A stretch of DNA of 64,000 nucleotides from Brachybacterium alimentarium (GTDB lineage: Bacteria > Actinomycetota > Actinomycetes > Actinomycetales > Dermabacteraceae). Below are positions 1 through 10,268 of the stretch, one piece after another (within the stretch, counting starts at the first letter, position 1; each line of letters begins with the position of its first letter). The notes below the pieces were generated by a model. That model did not search any database. It was given only the letters and a program-made list of their open reading frames with translations, and was not told where the DNA came from. The stretch covers positions 445,777 through 509,776 of the forward strand of contig NZ_NRGS01000005.1 in assembly GCF_002332425.1 (NCBI RefSeq), in the 5' to 3' direction. The position numbers were made by a program, and so were the translations under genes.

Positions 1-770
1 TGGCCCGTGAGGCGAGCGTGCCGGTGACGACCTACTCGACGCTGCCCGGGATCGAGGCCGACCATCGCGCCCGCGACATCCGGGCGGAGGAGTACGGCAG
101 CACGTTCACGGTGGACGGACCGGCGGGGCCCCGCTCCCTGCACGCCGCGCTGCCGGGCCGCCACTACGTCGCCAACACCCTCGCCGCGGAACTGCTCCTG
201 GCAGCCATCGGGCGCACCGGCCCCGAGGTCGCCCGCGTGCTCGGTGCGGCCGGCACCGTGCCGGGCAGGATGGAGCTCGTCGCGAGCTCGCCGGTGCGCG
301 GGGTCGTGGACTTCTCGCACACCGCCGACGCCCTCGAGCAGGCGCTCGTGACCCTGCGCGCGGTGCCCGGGACCCGTCGCCTGCTGGTGGTGATGGGCGC
401 CGGAGGCGACCGTGACCGCTCGAAGCGATCGGCGATGGGCGAAGTCGTCGCACGCCTCGCGGACGTGGTCATCATCACGGATGACAACCCTCGTACGGAG
501 GATCCCGCCGAGATCCGCCGCGCCGTGCGCTCGGGCATCCCGGAGACGACGAACGCGCAGGTCCACGAGGTGGATGGGCGCGGCGCGGCGATCGAGCTGG
601 CCGCTTCCCTCGCTGACGTGTCCGACACCATCCTCGTTGCCGGCAAGGGCGCCGAGACCGGACAGCAGATCGGCGGTATCGTCCATCCGTTCGATGACCG
701 CCTCCGGCTGCGCGATGCGCTGACCGGCCGCGGACCCGCGGGCGCCGACGACACGGACGGAGAACGCTGA
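1..770 (+). CDS. murE: UDP-N-acetylmuramoyl-tripeptide synthetase MurE, C-terminal part
   Basis: Adds the third peptide-stem residue to UDP-MurNAc-L-Ala-D-Glu in the cytoplasm, using ATP. The reading frame is open to the left edge (first full codon at position 3), so only about 255 residues of the middle and C-terminal Mur ligase domains are present. The DNPR motif (483-494, in DDNPRTEDP) is the signature that in characterised MurE enzymes recognises meso-diaminopimelate rather than lysine; this fits the dap genes further right in the window. The GKGAE sequence near the end is also typical of MurE. It is the first visible gene of the dcw cluster and ends two bases before murF. Identity is firm; the N-terminal ATP-binding part lies outside the window. 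Confidence 0.95.
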   Translation, partial: AREASVPVTTYSTLPGIEADHRARDIRAEEYGSTFTVDGPAGPRSLHAALPGRHYVANTLAAELLLAAIGRTGPEVARVLGAAGTVPGRMELVASSPVRGVVDFSHTADALEQALVTLRAVPGTRRLLVVMGAGGDRDRSKRSAMGEVVARLADVVIITDDNPRTEDPAEIRRAVRSGIPETTNAQVHEVDGRGAAIELAASLADVSDTILVAGKGAETGQQIGGIVHPFDDRLRLRDALTGRGPAGADDTDGER

Positions 771-772
771 CC

Positions 773-2251
773 ATGCTGCAGACCACGGCTGGGGAGATCG
801 CTGGACTGACCGGCGGCCGACTCGTGGGTGGGGCGACCGGTGACGAGCTCGTCACCGGGACGGCTCGGATCGACTCCCGGAGGGTGGAGAGCGGCGACCT
901 CTTCGCCGCCTTCGTCGGGGAGCACACCGACGGTCACGAGTACGTCGCCTCCGCGCAGGGGTCCGGGGCTCCCCTCGCCCTCGTCTCGCGCGATCTCGGC
1001 CGTCCGGCGGTCCTCGTCGACGACGTGCGCACCGCCCTGTGGGACCTCGCCCGGGCACAGCTGGCCCGCGCCCGGCGGGAGAACCCGGAGCTCACGGTGT
1101 TCGCGATCACGGGCAGTGCCGGCAAGACCGGCGCCAAGGACCTGCTCGGCACCATCCTGCGAGCCCAGGGCGAGACCATCGCCCCCGTCGGCTCCCTGAA
1201 CAACGAGCTCGGTCTGCCGCTGACCGTGCTGCGCCTGGTCGCCACCACCCGCTTCCTCGTCCTCGAGATGGGCGCACGGGGGGTCGGCCACATCGCCCAG
1301 CTCACCGACGTCGCCCGTCCCGATGTCGCCCTCGTGCTGAACGTGGGCAGCGCCCACCTCGGCGAGTTCGGGAGCGTCGAGGCGATCGCGCAGGCGAAGG
1401 GGGAGCTGGTCGACGCGCTCACCTCCGATGGCCGCGCGATCCTGAACGCCGAGGACCGCCTCGTGCTCGGCATGGCCGACCGCAGCGCCGCCCCCGTGCT
1501 CAGCTGGGGAATCACCACCGGCGACCTGCGCGGCGAGGATCTAGCCCTGGACGACGACGCCCGCGTGAGCTTCACCCTGGCCGTGCCCGAGGGCGTGACC
1601 ACGCTGCGCGGCGGGGCCGTTCCGGCCGGTCGCTTCCCGGTGCGGCCCGACCTGCTCGGCGAGCATCAGGCTGCCAATGCCCTGGCAGCCCTGGCGGCCG
1701 CCGTCAGCGCGGGCGTCGACCCGGCTGCTGCGGCGCACGCCCTCGAGGGCGCGAAGCTCGCCTCCGGACAGCGCATGGAGGCGCTGCGCGCCGGCGGTGC
1801 GCTCGTCATCAACGACGCCTACAACGCCAACCCCGACTCGATGCGCCAGGCGCTGAAGACCCTCGCGCATCTCGGCCGGGGCCATCGCACCATCGCGGTG
1901 CTCGGCGAGATGCTGGAGATGGGGCCCGACACCGTGCGGCTGCACGACGAGATCGGTCGCCTCGTGGTGCGGTTGAACATCAGCCAGCTCTACGTGGTCG
2001 GCGACGGGGCGGCACCCATCCACCACGGTGCGAGCCTCGAGGGCAGCTTCGGCGGGGAGTCGGAATATCTCGACACGGTCGACGACGCGCTCGCTGTGCT
2101 AGAACGGACCGTGGTGCCCGGTGACGTCGTGCTGCTGAAGTCCTCGCGCGACTCCGGCCTCCGGCAGATCGCCGGCCCACTGATCGAGCACCTGGACCGT
2201 CCGGATGCTGCTCGCCCCGAGCACCCGCCCCACGGAGGAGACGACGCATGA
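773..2251 (+). CDS. murF: UDP-N-acetylmuramoyl-tripeptide--D-alanyl-D-alanine ligase MurF
   Basis: Ligates D-Ala-D-Ala onto the UDP-MurNAc-tripeptide, completing the cytoplasmic pentapeptide precursor. 492 residues, slightly longer than the usual 450-480. The N-terminal domain is followed by the ATP-binding loop GSAGKT (residues 114-119), then the central ligase region with NNELGLPLT and the C-terminal region with [10 protein letters not shown], both characteristic of MurF. The ATG lies two bases after the murE stop, and the stop overlaps the mraY start in an ATGA, so translation of the three is probably coupled. Confidence 0.96.
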   Translation: MLQTTAGEIAGLTGGRLVGGATGDELVTGTARIDSRRVESGDLFAAFVGEHTDGHEYVASAQGSGAPLALVSRDLGRPAVLVDDVRTALWDLARAQLARARRENPELTVFAITGSAGKTGAKDLLGTILRAQGETIAPVGSLNNELGLPLTVLRLVATTRFLVLEMGARGVGHIAQLTDVARPDVALVLNVGSAHLGEFGSVEAIAQAKGELVDALTSDGRAILNAEDRLVLGMADRSAAPVLSWGITTGDLRGEDLALDDDARVSFTLAVPEGVTTLRGGAVPAGRFPVRPDLLGEHQAANALAALAAAVSAGVDPAAAAHALEGAKLASGQRMEALRAGGALVINDAYNANPDSMRQALKTLAHLGRGHRTIAVLGEMLEMGPDTVRLHDEIGRLVVRLNISQLYVVGDGAAPIHHGASLEGSFGGESEYLDTVDDALAVLERTVVPGDVVLLKSSRDSGLRQIAGPLIEHLDRPDAARPEHPPHGGDDA

Positions 2252-3348
2252 TCGCGATCATCATCGCGGGAGCCGCCGCCTTCCTGCTGTCCATCGTCGG
2301 CACCCCGCTGTTCATCAAGCTGCTGGTGCGCAAGAGCTACGGGCAGTTCATCCGGGACGACGGCCCCACCTCGCACGCCACCAAGCGCGGCACGCCCACC
2401 ATGGGCGGCGTCGCGATCATCCTGGCGACCGTGCTCGGCTACGGGCTCTCCCACCTCTTCCTGCTGACGTCTCCCAGCATCTCGGTCCTGCTGGTGCTGT
2501 TCCTCATGGTCGGTCTCGGGGTGGTCGGGTTCCTCGACGACTACCTGAAGATCTCGCAGCAGCGCAGCCTGGGTCTGCGCCCGCGCGCGAAGCTGCTGGG
2601 ACAGTTCCTGGTCGCCACGGCCTTCGCCGTGCTCGCCCTGCTGTTCCCGGACGGCAGCGGCAGTGCTCCGGCCTCCACGAAGATCTCCTTCGTGCGCGAC
2701 ATCCCGTGGCTGGACCTCGCGTTCGGCGGCACCATCGTCGGTTTCGTCCTCTTCGCGATCTGGGCCAACTTCCTGGTCGCCGCCTGGTCCAACGGCGTGA
2801 ACCTCACCGACGGCCTCGACGGCCTCGCCAGCGGCGCGACCATCATCTTCACCGCCACCTACCTGGTGATCGCCTTCTGGCAGTGGCGCCAGGTGTGCAA
2901 CGTGGACCTCGACGCCGGCGGCCTGGTGCACTGCTACGACACCCGCGACCCGCTGGATGCGGCCGTGCTGTGCGCGGCGATCATCGGTGCCTGCGTCGGC
3001 TTCCTGTGGTGGAACACCTCGCCCGCGAAGATCTTCATGGGCGATACCGGTTCCCTCGCCCTCGGCGGCGCGATCGCCGGACTGACCATCGTCACCCGCA
3101 CCGAAGTGCTCGGCGCGATCATCGGCGGCCTGTTCGTGGTCATCTCGCTGTCGGTGATCATCCAGGTGGGGAGCTTCAAGCTCACCGGCAAGCGCGTGTT
3201 CCGGATGGCACCGCTGCAGCACCACTTCGAGCTCAAGGGCTGGAACGAGGTCACCATCGTGGTGCGCTTCTGGATCGTCGCCGGCGTGCTCGCCGGCCTC
3301 GGCCTGGGCGTGTTCTACCTCGATGCGCTGCCGAGGCTCACCTCATGA
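2248..3348 (+). CDS. mraY: Phospho-N-acetylmuramoyl-pentapeptide transferase MraY
   Basis: Integral membrane enzyme that transfers phospho-MurNAc-pentapeptide to undecaprenyl phosphate, giving lipid I. 366 residues with about ten hydrophobic segments starting at the N-terminus. The family motifs are present: the Asp pair in FLDDYLK (D97-D98), [12 protein letters not shown] in the middle, and [11 protein letters not shown], all expected on the cytoplasmic face at the active site. The C-terminal [12 protein letters not shown] motif is also typical. It overlaps murF by four bases and its own stop overlaps the murD start (ATGA). Confidence 0.97.
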   Translation: MIAIIIAGAAAFLLSIVGTPLFIKLLVRKSYGQFIRDDGPTSHATKRGTPTMGGVAIILATVLGYGLSHLFLLTSPSISVLLVLFLMVGLGVVGFLDDYLKISQQRSLGLRPRAKLLGQFLVATAFAVLALLFPDGSGSAPASTKISFVRDIPWLDLAFGGTIVGFVLFAIWANFLVAAWSNGVNLTDGLDGLASGATIIFTATYLVIAFWQWRQVCNVDLDAGGLVHCYDTRDPLDAAVLCAAIIGACVGFLWWNTSPAKIFMGDTGSLALGGAIAGLTIVTRTEVLGAIIGGLFVVISLSVIIQVGSFKLTGKRVFRMAPLQHHFELKGWNEVTIVVRFWIVAGVLAGLGLGVFYLDALPRLTS

Positions 3349-4865
3349 CCGCCTCCGCCCCCCGGGGCCCGGGCCGCATCGACGTCGAGCACCTGCCCTG
3401 GCCGGGGCTGGACGTCTCGGGACTTCGCATCCTGGTCGCCGGGTTCGGCGTCTCCGGCTATGCCGTCGCCGATCAGACCATGCAGCGCGGTGCCCGCGTC
3501 CTCGTGGTCGACGGCTCCGACACCCCGGAGATCCGCGAGCGCACCACCGTCCTCGAGGTCCTCGGGGTCGAGGTGCGCCTGGGCGAGGAGCACACCCTCT
3601 CCCTGCCCGCAGACCGAGAGATCGACCTGGTGATCACCTCCCCGGGCTGGCGCCCGGATCAGCCGCTCCTGGCCGCCGCCGCGCAGGCCGGGATCCCGGT
3701 GTGGAGCGAGGTGGAGCTCGCGCGCCGCATGCAGGCCTCCGACGGCCCCCAGTGGCTCGCCGTCACCGGGACAAACGGCAAGACCACCGCCGTCACCATG
3801 CTCGAATCGATCCTCCAGCATGCCGGCCTGCGGGCTGTCGCCTGCGGGAACGTGGGTCTGCCCGTGATCGAGGCGGCCTTGGACCCCGAGGGCTTCGACG
3901 TGCTCGCCCTCGAGCTCTCCAGCTTCCAGCTGCACTGGACCGAGCACCTGGACTGCGAGGCCGCGGCCGTGCTGAACATCAGCGCCGACCATCTGGACTG
4001 GCACGGCGGCGCCGCACAGTACGCCCGCGCCAAGGGCCGCATCTTCGAGGGTGTCCACCGCGCCTGCATCTACAACGTCGCCGACGAGGCCACCCGGCGT
4101 CTGGTCGAGGAGGCGGACGTCGTCGAGGGCGCCCGCGCCGTCGGCATCTCCCTGGTCGCTCCGGCACTCTCGGAGGTCGGAGTCATCGACGGCCTGCTCG
4201 CGGACCGCGCGTTCCTCGACGAGCGCCGCACGGCCGCCGCCGAGCTCGCGAGCCTCGAGGACCTCGCCCACCTGGGGCCGCACGGCGCGGGCCCGCACAT
4301 CGTGCTCGACGCCCTCGCCGCCGCTGCGCTCGCCCGGGCCCACGGGGTCCCGGCGCACGCTGTGCGCGACGGACTGCGGGCCTACCGCCTGGGGGCCCAC
4401 CGCGCCCAGCAGCTCGCTACCGTCGACGGGGTCTCCTACGTCGACGACACCAAGGCCACCAACCCGGCCGCCGCCGCCGCCTCCCTGCGCACCGCAGAGC
4501 GGATCGTCTGGATCGCCGGCGGGCTCACCAAGGGAGCCGACATCAGCCAGCTGGTCGAGGCCAGTCACGACCGGCTGGTCGGCGTGGTCCTGCTGGGCGA
4601 GGACCCCGAACCCTTCACCTCCGCGTTGGACCGACACGCCCCCGAGGTCCCCGTCCGCCGCATCGATCCGGGTGACACTGTGGACGTCGCCGGACGTTCC
4701 CGACTCATGGAGCAGGCGGTGCAGGCCGCACGATCCCTCGCCACGGCAGGGGATGTGGTGCTGCTGGCACCGGCAGCCGCCTCCATGGACCAGTTCCGTG
4801 ACTACGCGGAACGGGGGGATCTGTTCGCGGCGGCCGTCAGCCGACTGCCAGGAGCGCACACATGA
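3345..4865 (+). CDS. murD: UDP-N-acetylmuramoylalanine--D-glutamate ligase MurD
   Basis: Adds D-glutamate to UDP-MurNAc-L-Ala in the cytoplasm. 506 residues from the ATG at 3345; the frame stays open far upstream through mraY, but the start overlapping the mraY stop gives the expected N-terminus with the Rossmann-like [12 protein letters not shown] segment. The ATP loop is GTNGKTT (residues 142-148), followed by ELSSFQL and [11 protein letters not shown] in the central domain and DDTKATNP in the C-terminal domain, the normal MurD set. About 30-50 residues longer than many homologues because of the N-terminal extension. The stop overlaps ftsW. Confidence 0.96.
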   Translation: MTASAPRGPGRIDVEHLPWPGLDVSGLRILVAGFGVSGYAVADQTMQRGARVLVVDGSDTPEIRERTTVLEVLGVEVRLGEEHTLSLPADREIDLVITSPGWRPDQPLLAAAAQAGIPVWSEVELARRMQASDGPQWLAVTGTNGKTTAVTMLESILQHAGLRAVACGNVGLPVIEAALDPEGFDVLALELSSFQLHWTEHLDCEAAAVLNISADHLDWHGGAAQYARAKGRIFEGVHRACIYNVADEATRRLVEEADVVEGARAVGISLVAPALSEVGVIDGLLADRAFLDERRTAAAELASLEDLAHLGPHGAGPHIVLDALAAAALARAHGVPAHAVRDGLRAYRLGAHRAQQLATVDGVSYVDDTKATNPAAAAASLRTAERIVWIAGGLTKGADISQLVEASHDRLVGVVLLGEDPEPFTSALDRHAPEVPVRRIDPGDTVDVAGRSRLMEQAVQAARSLATAGDVVLLAPAAASMDQFRDYAERGDLFAAAVSRLPGAHT

Positions 4866-6310
4866 CGATCGAGGACACCCGCCGGGGCCCCCGTCGGTCC
4901 ACCGATGTCGTCCGCCCTGAAGATGACCAGCCTCTCGGCAACATCGGCTCCCGAGTGCGCGACGGCGTCGGCTCCTGGCTCAGATCGCCGGCCCTGGACT
5001 TCTATGCGCTCGTCGTGATCGGAGCCCTGCTCGTCAGCCTGGGTCTGGTCATGGTGCTGTCCTCCTCAGCGGTGCTGAACATCTCCCGCGGCAACTCCGG
5101 CTACGCCGGCCTGTTCCGCCAGGGCACGTTCGCCGTCATGGGTCTGGTGCTGCTCGTCGTCGCGGCGGTGATGCCGCCAGGCTTCTACCGGCGTGCGGCC
5201 TGGCCCCTGCTCGGCCTCGGCGTCGCGCTCCAGTGCCTGGTGTTCGTCCCCGGCCTGGGCGTGGCGGCGGACGGCAACCAGAACTGGGTCCGCATCGCCG
5301 GGCAGACCCTCCAGCCCTCGGAGTTCCTCAAACTGGCGCTCGCCGTCTGGCTGGGAGCCCTGCTGGCCACCAAGAGGCCGCTCCTGCACAAGCCGGGGCA
5401 CCTGCTCTTCCCCCTGATCCCCGGAGCGCTCCTCGCCCTCGGTCTGGTGATGCTGGGGCACGACCTCGGCACCATGATGATCATGGCCATGCTCGTCGCC
5501 GGAGCCGTGTGGGTCGCCGGCGTCCCCCGGCGCTGGTTCATGATCGCGGGCACCGCGGGCCTCCTCGGCATCATCGGGCTCACGGTGAGCAGCGCGAACC
5601 GCATGGCCCGCATCGGCAACTGGTTCCACGGGATCTGCGAGGGCGACTCCTGCTACCAGGCCGATCAGGGCCTCATGGGTCTCGCGGAAGGCGGATGGTG
5701 GGGAGTGGGCCTCGGCGAGTCGCGCCAGAAGTGGGGGCGCCTGCCCGCTGCGGAGGACGACTACATCTTCGCCATCATCGGTGAGGAGCTCGGGCTCATC
5801 GGCACCCTCGGCGTCCTCGCCCTCTTCGGCCTGCTGGCGCTGATAATGTTCCGCATGATCACCCGGATCGACGATCACTTCATGCAGATCACCATCGCCG
5901 GCATCAGCGCCTGGCTGCTGGGTCAGGCCTTCGTGAACATGATGGTCGTGACCGGCCTGCTGCCGGTGATCGGCGTGCCCCTGCCCTTCATCTCCTCGGG
6001 CGGCTCCGCCCTGCTCGCGTCGATGGCCGCGCTCGGCGTGCTGATGTCGTTCGCGCGCCGGGAGCCCGGCGCCCCGGAGGCCATCACCGCGAGGATGGCC
6101 TCGGTGCGTCGTTCGATCAGCGTGCATCCCGCCCCGCGCGATGCGACATCGAGCTCCGGCTCGGGGCGGTCGCGCCCGAGCAGCTCCCGGGCCTCCCGCG
6201 GGGCCGACGCGTCCCGCAGCTCCGGCGCCTCCACCCGATCGGGCACGACCCGCACCTCCCGCACGTCGCGCCGCGCCGCCGAGCGCCCCACATCCCGAAG
6301 GACCCGATGA
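4862..6310 (+). CDS. ftsW: Septal peptidoglycan polymerase FtsW (SEDS family)
   Basis: SEDS-family glycosyltransferase that polymerises lipid II at the septum with its class B PBP partner. 482 residues with about ten membrane segments; a hydrophilic N-terminus of about 45 residues precedes the first. The large extracytoplasmic loop contains the conserved SEDS Asp region (around YQADQGLMGLAEGG and AAEDDYIFAIIGEELG), and the last membrane segments carry GLLPVIGVPLPFISSGGS, diagnostic for FtsW/RodA. Its place between murD and murG favours FtsW over RodA. The final 70 or so residues are an unusual Ser/Arg-rich basic tail that is probably cytoplasmic and disordered. Overlaps murD and murG by four bases each. 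Confidence 0.95.
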   Translation: MTIEDTRRGPRRSTDVVRPEDDQPLGNIGSRVRDGVGSWLRSPALDFYALVVIGALLVSLGLVMVLSSSAVLNISRGNSGYAGLFRQGTFAVMGLVLLVVAAVMPPGFYRRAAWPLLGLGVALQCLVFVPGLGVAADGNQNWVRIAGQTLQPSEFLKLALAVWLGALLATKRPLLHKPGHLLFPLIPGALLALGLVMLGHDLGTMMIMAMLVAGAVWVAGVPRRWFMIAGTAGLLGIIGLTVSSANRMARIGNWFHGICEGDSCYQADQGLMGLAEGGWWGVGLGESRQKWGRLPAAEDDYIFAIIGEELGLIGTLGVLALFGLLALIMFRMITRIDDHFMQITIAGISAWLLGQAFVNMMVVTGLLPVIGVPLPFISSGGSALLASMAALGVLMSFARREPGAPEAITARMASVRRSISVHPAPRDATSSSGSGRSRPSSSRASRGADASRSSGASTRSGTTRTSRTSRRAAERPTSRRTR

Positions 6311-7398
6311 CCACCACGACGCCGCCCCGCATCCTCCTGGCCGGAGGCGGCAGCGCCGGGCACGTCTCGCCGCTGCTGGCCACCGCTGCGCAGATCGTGC
6401 AGCGCACCCCCGACGCCGAGGTGCTCGTGCTCGGCACTCCCGACGGGCTCGAGGCCGATCTCGTCCCGGCCGCCGGCTTCGAGCTGCTCACGATCGACAA
6501 GGTCCCCTTCCCCCGTCGCCCCGACGGGGCGGCACTGCGCTTCCCGGTCCGATTCGTCGGCACCCTCCGCGAGGTGCGCGGGATCCTGCGCGAGCGGGAG
6601 ATCGACGTGGTCGCCGGCTTCGGCGGATATGTCTGCCCTCCCGCCTATCTCGCGGCGTTCTCCGCCCGCCTCCCCGTGGTGGTCCACGAGGCGAACCGCC
6701 GGCCGGGAATGGCCAACAGGCTCGGGGCGCGACGCGCGGCCGCCGTGCTCACCGCCTTCGACGGCTCGACCCTGCCGGGTGCGCGACGCATCGGAATGCC
6801 CATGCGCGACGGCATCGCGCACCTGGACCGTGCGGCGCGCCGTGCCGACGCCATCGCCGGCTTCGGACTCGATCCCGAGCGTCCGGTGCTGCTGGCCACG
6901 GGCGGCTCGCTGGGTGCGCTGCGACTGAACACCGCGGTGACCGAGGCGGCGGCGAGCTTCACTGCGGCGGACGTGCAGATCCTGCACGTGACCGGTCGCG
7001 GCAAGTCCGAGGGGATCACGGAGATCCCCGGATACCGTGTGGTGGAGTACGTGAGCGCGATGGAGGACGCCTACGCCGCCGCGGACCTGGCCCTGACCCG
7101 CTCCGGCGCCGGCACCGTCAGCGAGCTCACCGCCGTGGGCTTGCCCGCGGTGCTCGTCCCGCTGCCGATCGGGAACGGCGAGCAGGCGCTGAACGGGCAG
7201 GAGGTCGTCGCCGCGGGCGGTGCGCAGATGGTGCCCGACGCCGAGCTCGACGCCGCCCATCTCCGGGGCCAGGTGCTCCCGCTGCTCCAGGACCCGACGC
7301 GCCTGGGCGCGATGGCCGATGCCGCGCGGGCCTTCGGCATCGCCGATGCCGCCGAGGTGCTGGCCGACGTCGTGACCGGCGTCGCACGCCGAGCCTGA
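6307..7398 (+). CDS. murG: UDP-GlcNAc--lipid I GlcNAc transferase MurG
   Basis: Peripheral membrane GT-B enzyme on the cytoplasmic face; converts lipid I to lipid II. 363 residues, normal length. The N-terminal glycine-rich motif GGGSAGHVSPLLA is present, followed by GFGGYVCPPAYLAA and the EAN segment. The C-terminal donor-binding motif RSGAGTVSELTAVGLPAVLVPLP binds UDP-GlcNAc in the family, followed by NGQEVVAAGGA. Starts within the ftsW stop (ATGA). Unlike the preceding joins, the next gene, murC, is not overlapped: 35 bases separate them and carry a possible separate promoter. Confidence 0.97.
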   Translation: MTTTTPPRILLAGGGSAGHVSPLLATAAQIVQRTPDAEVLVLGTPDGLEADLVPAAGFELLTIDKVPFPRRPDGAALRFPVRFVGTLREVRGILREREIDVVAGFGGYVCPPAYLAAFSARLPVVVHEANRRPGMANRLGARRAAAVLTAFDGSTLPGARRIGMPMRDGIAHLDRAARRADAIAGFGLDPERPVLLATGGSLGALRLNTAVTEAAASFTAADVQILHVTGRGKSEGITEIPGYRVVEYVSAMEDAYAAADLALTRSGAGTVSELTAVGLPAVLVPLPIGNGEQALNGQEVVAAGGAQMVPDAELDAAHLRGQVLPLLQDPTRLGAMADAARAFGIADAAEVLADVVTGVARRA

Positions 7399-7421
7399 CC
7401 CGGCTGTCCCGGCGACCCGAC

Positions 7422-7427
7422 TACGGT
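7422..7427 (+). promoter_or_regulatory. Possible leaderless -10 element of murC (TACGGT)
   Basis: TACGGT fits the actinobacterial TANNNT consensus and ends six bases before the murC ATG, so transcription would start at or next to the start codon. No Shine-Dalgarno sequence is visible. It would give murC, ftsQ and possibly downstream genes a promoter inside the dcw operon. A GACAC pentamer (7428-7432) sits between box and start. Confidence 0.5.
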
Positions 7428-7433
7428 GACACC

Positions 7434-8981
7434 ATGACCTCAGCCGCCGCCTCGAACGGCCCCTCGCACCAGCCCGCCCCCCGCACGATCCTGCACCCCG
7501 GCACGGTCATCACCCAGGCCGGCTGGCCGTCGGGCGGCCCGGTGCGCTCGGTGCACGTCGTGCGCATCGGCGGCGCAGGCATGTCCGCGGTCGCCCGCCT
7601 CGCGCTCGAGGCGGGCCTGGCCGTGAGCGGCTCGGATTCCCAGGACGGCCAGTTCATCGCCCCGCTGCGCGCGGCCGGCGCCCGCATCGGCATCGGCTTC
7701 GACGCGACGCTGCTGGCCGATGATGTCGACGTGGTCGTCGTCTCCACGGCGGTGCGAGCAGACAATCCGGAGGTGATCGCCGCCCGCGAGCGCGGCGTCC
7801 CCGTCGTCCACCGCGCAGCGGCCCTGGCCGGCCTGCTCGCGGGGCGGGAGCTGGTGGCCGTGGCCGGCACCCACGGCAAGACCTCGACCACCGGCATGGC
7901 CGTCATGGCGCTGCGGGGTGCGGGACTCGATCCGGCGTGGGCGCTCGGAGCGGCCGTCCCGGATCTCGGCCGCAATGCGGGCTTCCGCGCTGACCCCACC
8001 CCCTCGGCCGGGCATGAGACGGAGGCGGCCGACCGCGCGGCGGCGGCGGTGATCGAGGCCGACGAGTCCGACGGCTCCTTCCTCGCCTTCGCCCCGACCT
8101 CCCTCGTGGTCACGAACCTCGAGCCCGATCACCTCGATTTCCACGGGGACGAGCGGACCCTCACCGCCGGGTTCGATGCGCTGATCGGACAGATCGTCCC
8201 CGACGGCCATCTCGTGGTGTGCCGCGACGATCCCGGGGCCCGCGCCCTGGGGGAGCGCGCCGCGCAGCACGGCGTCCTCGTGACCACCTACGGTGCCGAG
8301 GCCGGCGCCGACTGGCGCGTGCTCGTCGAGGAGGGGTCCGCCGGCGGCACCCGGCTCGAGATCGGGACTCCGCACGGCCGGCTCTCCACGACGCTCTCGG
8401 TGGCGGGGCACCACAACGTGCTCAACGCGCTCGGCGCCCTGGCCGCAGCCTCCGCTGCCGTGCCTGACGCCGAGCTCTCCGCGCTCGCCGCGGGGCTGTC
8501 GGTGTTCACGGGCGCCTCTCGCCGCTTCGACGTCGCCGGCACCGTGAGCGGTGTGACGGTGGTCGACGACTACGCCCATCACCCGCGCGAAGTCTCTGCG
8601 ACGATCGCCGCCGCCCGGGGCATCGTCGAGAGCCAGGGCCAGGGGGGACGCGTCCTCGTGGTCTTCCAGCCGCACCTGTTCTCCCGCACGCGCAGCTTCG
8701 CCTCCGAGTTCGCCTCGGCGCTCTCCGCCGCCGATCTCGCCTGGGTGCTGCCCGTGTACGCCGCCCGGGAGGATCCGGACCCGAGCGTGGACGCCCGGAC
8801 CATCACCGGCCAGCTGCCGGGCGGCAGCGTCCAGCCCCTCGACGCGGACGATTCCGTGTCCGTCCGCGTGTCCGAGCAGGCCCGCGACGGGGATATGGTG
8901 CTCATGCTCGGTGCCGGGGACATCGTGGAGACCACTCCCGCCGTGCTCACCGCGCTCGGCACTGCAGCGGGGCAGGCCTGA
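7434..8981 (+). CDS. murC: UDP-N-acetylmuramate--L-alanine ligase MurC
   Basis: First Mur ligase: joins L-Ala to UDP-MurNAc with ATP in the cytoplasm. 515 residues from the ATG at 7434; the frame is open upstream through murG, but this start fits the N-terminal HVVRIGGAGMSAVA nucleotide-binding motif and has a promoter-like box just ahead. The ATP loop is GTHGKTS (from residue 145), followed by EADESDGSFL and NLEPDHLDFH, typical of MurC. The C-terminal domain has DDYAHHPREV and FQPHLFSRT, also diagnostic. The stop shares one base with the ftsQ start. Confidence 0.96.
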   Translation: MTSAAASNGPSHQPAPRTILHPGTVITQAGWPSGGPVRSVHVVRIGGAGMSAVARLALEAGLAVSGSDSQDGQFIAPLRAAGARIGIGFDATLLADDVDVVVVSTAVRADNPEVIAARERGVPVVHRAAALAGLLAGRELVAVAGTHGKTSTTGMAVMALRGAGLDPAWALGAAVPDLGRNAGFRADPTPSAGHETEAADRAAAAVIEADESDGSFLAFAPTSLVVTNLEPDHLDFHGDERTLTAGFDALIGQIVPDGHLVVCRDDPGARALGERAAQHGVLVTTYGAEAGADWRVLVEEGSAGGTRLEIGTPHGRLSTTLSVAGHHNVLNALGALAAASAAVPDAELSALAAGLSVFTGASRRFDVAGTVSGVTVVDDYAHHPREVSATIAAARGIVESQGQGGRVLVVFQPHLFSRTRSFASEFASALSAADLAWVLPVYAAREDPDPSVDARTITGQLPGGSVQPLDADDSVSVRVSEQARDGDMVLMLGAGDIVETTPAVLTALGTAAGQA

Positions 8982-10153
8982 TGGCACGCCGCCCGACCAC
9001 GCCGAGGCCTCGCACCGCCTCCCGCCGGCTCGCCCCGGGGGACGCGCGCCCGCCGATGCCGCCGCGCACCGCTCCGGCCGACGGGTCGGCGCGGTCCGCA
9101 CCGTCCGCACCGACCGCTCGGTCGGGCGCGCCTGCGAGGCGTCCTGCGTCCGCGCGCTCAGCAGCGTCGCCGGGTGCTGCGTCCGCAGATGCTGCGGCGT
9201 CCGCGGGCACTGCGGCGTCCGCCCCGTCCGCCGCCTCGCCCGCGAGCCCGGGGGCGACTCCCCGGAACCCCCGTCCCGCCTCGAGGATCGGCTCCACTGT
9301 CGTGTCGGCCCCCTCGTCCTCGCCGTCCGCCCCCGCACGACCCGGGCGCGCTGTCGGACGGCCGTCCACGACGACCGCCCCCACGGGGGAGGACACCGCG
9401 CCGGGCGGCGGCCGCGTGGTCCACGCCGCAGGTCGTTTCCGCGAGCTCGTGGCGGGGCGACCCTGGCGGCGACGCCGACGCCTGATACTCGCGGTCGCGG
9501 CGGGCGTCGTGGCGGTCCTGGTGGCGCTCGCCGTCACCGCGATCTTCCTGCCGGCGCTGCAGCTCCGGGAGATCTCGGTCTCCGGTCTCGGCTACGTCGA
9601 CGAGGACGAGGTGCGCGGCGCCGTCTCCTCGGATGTCGGGGACAGCATGGTGCTGCTGCCCACCGCGGACATCGCCGAACGCGTCTCCGACGTCCCCGGG
9701 GTCCACGACGTCCAGGTGGAGCGCAACTGGCCCGATGGCGTCGAGGTGACGGTCACCGAATCGACTCCGGTCGGTCTGCTCACCACCACCGACGGCTCCA
9801 CCGTCGTGATCGGTGCGGAGGGCGAGGAGCTCCCCGAGGCCGCGGCGGAGGGGGAGACCCTCGTGCCGCTGACCGTCGAGCCCGGCGCGATCGATCCGGA
9901 GGGAGCAGCGACGGCCATGCGCGAGGTCCTGGCGAACATCCCCGACTCGCTGCGCGGTTCCGTGAAGGAGGCGACGGCCTCGAGCGCGAGCGACGTGAAC
10001 CTCGTGCTCACGCTCGAGGACGGCGGCACCAAGTCCGTGGTCTGGGGAGACTCGGCCGATGCCGAGCTCAAGGCGGAGGTGGTCGAGGCGCTGCTCGACC
10101 AGCCCGGCTCCGAGATCGACGTCTCCTCACCGGTGGCTCCCGTCACGCGGTGA
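8981..10153 (+). CDS. ftsQ: Cell division protein FtsQ (DivIB)
   Basis: Bitopic divisome protein that links early and late division proteins and regulates septal synthesis. 390 residues. The first 160 or so are cytoplasmic, very rich in Ala, Pro, Ser and Arg with short irregular repeats, then comes a single membrane segment (about 168-190) after a basic RRRR stretch. The extracytoplasmic part opens with a POTRA domain (LQLREISVSGLGYVDEDEV and onward) and a beta domain with VERNWPDGVEVTVTE. Low sequence conservation is normal for FtsQ; position between murC and ftsZ and the domain order make the call secure. The cytoplasmic tail is longer than in most homologues. Confidence 0.92.
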   Translation: MARRPTTPRPRTASRRLAPGDARPPMPPRTAPADGSARSAPSAPTARSGAPARRPASARSAASPGAASADAAASAGTAASAPSAASPASPGATPRNPRPASRIGSTVVSAPSSSPSAPARPGRAVGRPSTTTAPTGEDTAPGGGRVVHAAGRFRELVAGRPWRRRRRLILAVAAGVVAVLVALAVTAIFLPALQLREISVSGLGYVDEDEVRGAVSSDVGDSMVLLPTADIAERVSDVPGVHDVQVERNWPDGVEVTVTESTPVGLLTTTDGSTVVIGAEGEELPEAAAEGETLVPLTVEPGAIDPEGAATAMREVLANIPDSLRGSVKEATASSASDVNLVLTLEDGGTKSVVWGDSADAELKAEVVEALLDQPGSEIDVSSPVAPVTR

Positions 10154-10239
10154 CACGCCGGTGAACCCACCGGTGACGTGGGCGGCAGCACGGATCATCC
10201 TCCTTTCCGCGCTCCGAGGCCGACACGCGCCCTCGGTGT

Positions 10240-10268
10240 TTGCGTAGGGATGCCCACGTCCCTAGCGT
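10240..10268 (+). promoter_or_regulatory. ftsZ promoter with inverted repeat in its spacer
   Basis: A TANNNT box TAGCGT (10263-10268) is spaced 17 bases from TTTGCG (10240-10245), a plausible sigma-A pair. The spacer is almost filled by an inverted repeat, TAGGGA (10245-10250) and TCCCTA (10259-10264), overlapping the -10. Transcription would start near 10275, leaving a leader of about 118 bases before the ftsZ GTG. GACAC pentamers lie upstream at 10152-10156 and 10222-10226. The rest of the 239-base gap between ftsQ and ftsZ holds no recognisable gene. Confidence 0.5.

Noticed and set aside
2205..3344. Long upstream extension of the murD frame
   Set aside because: The extension reads as an Arg/His-rich shadow of mraY; murD homology begins at the ATG at 3345.
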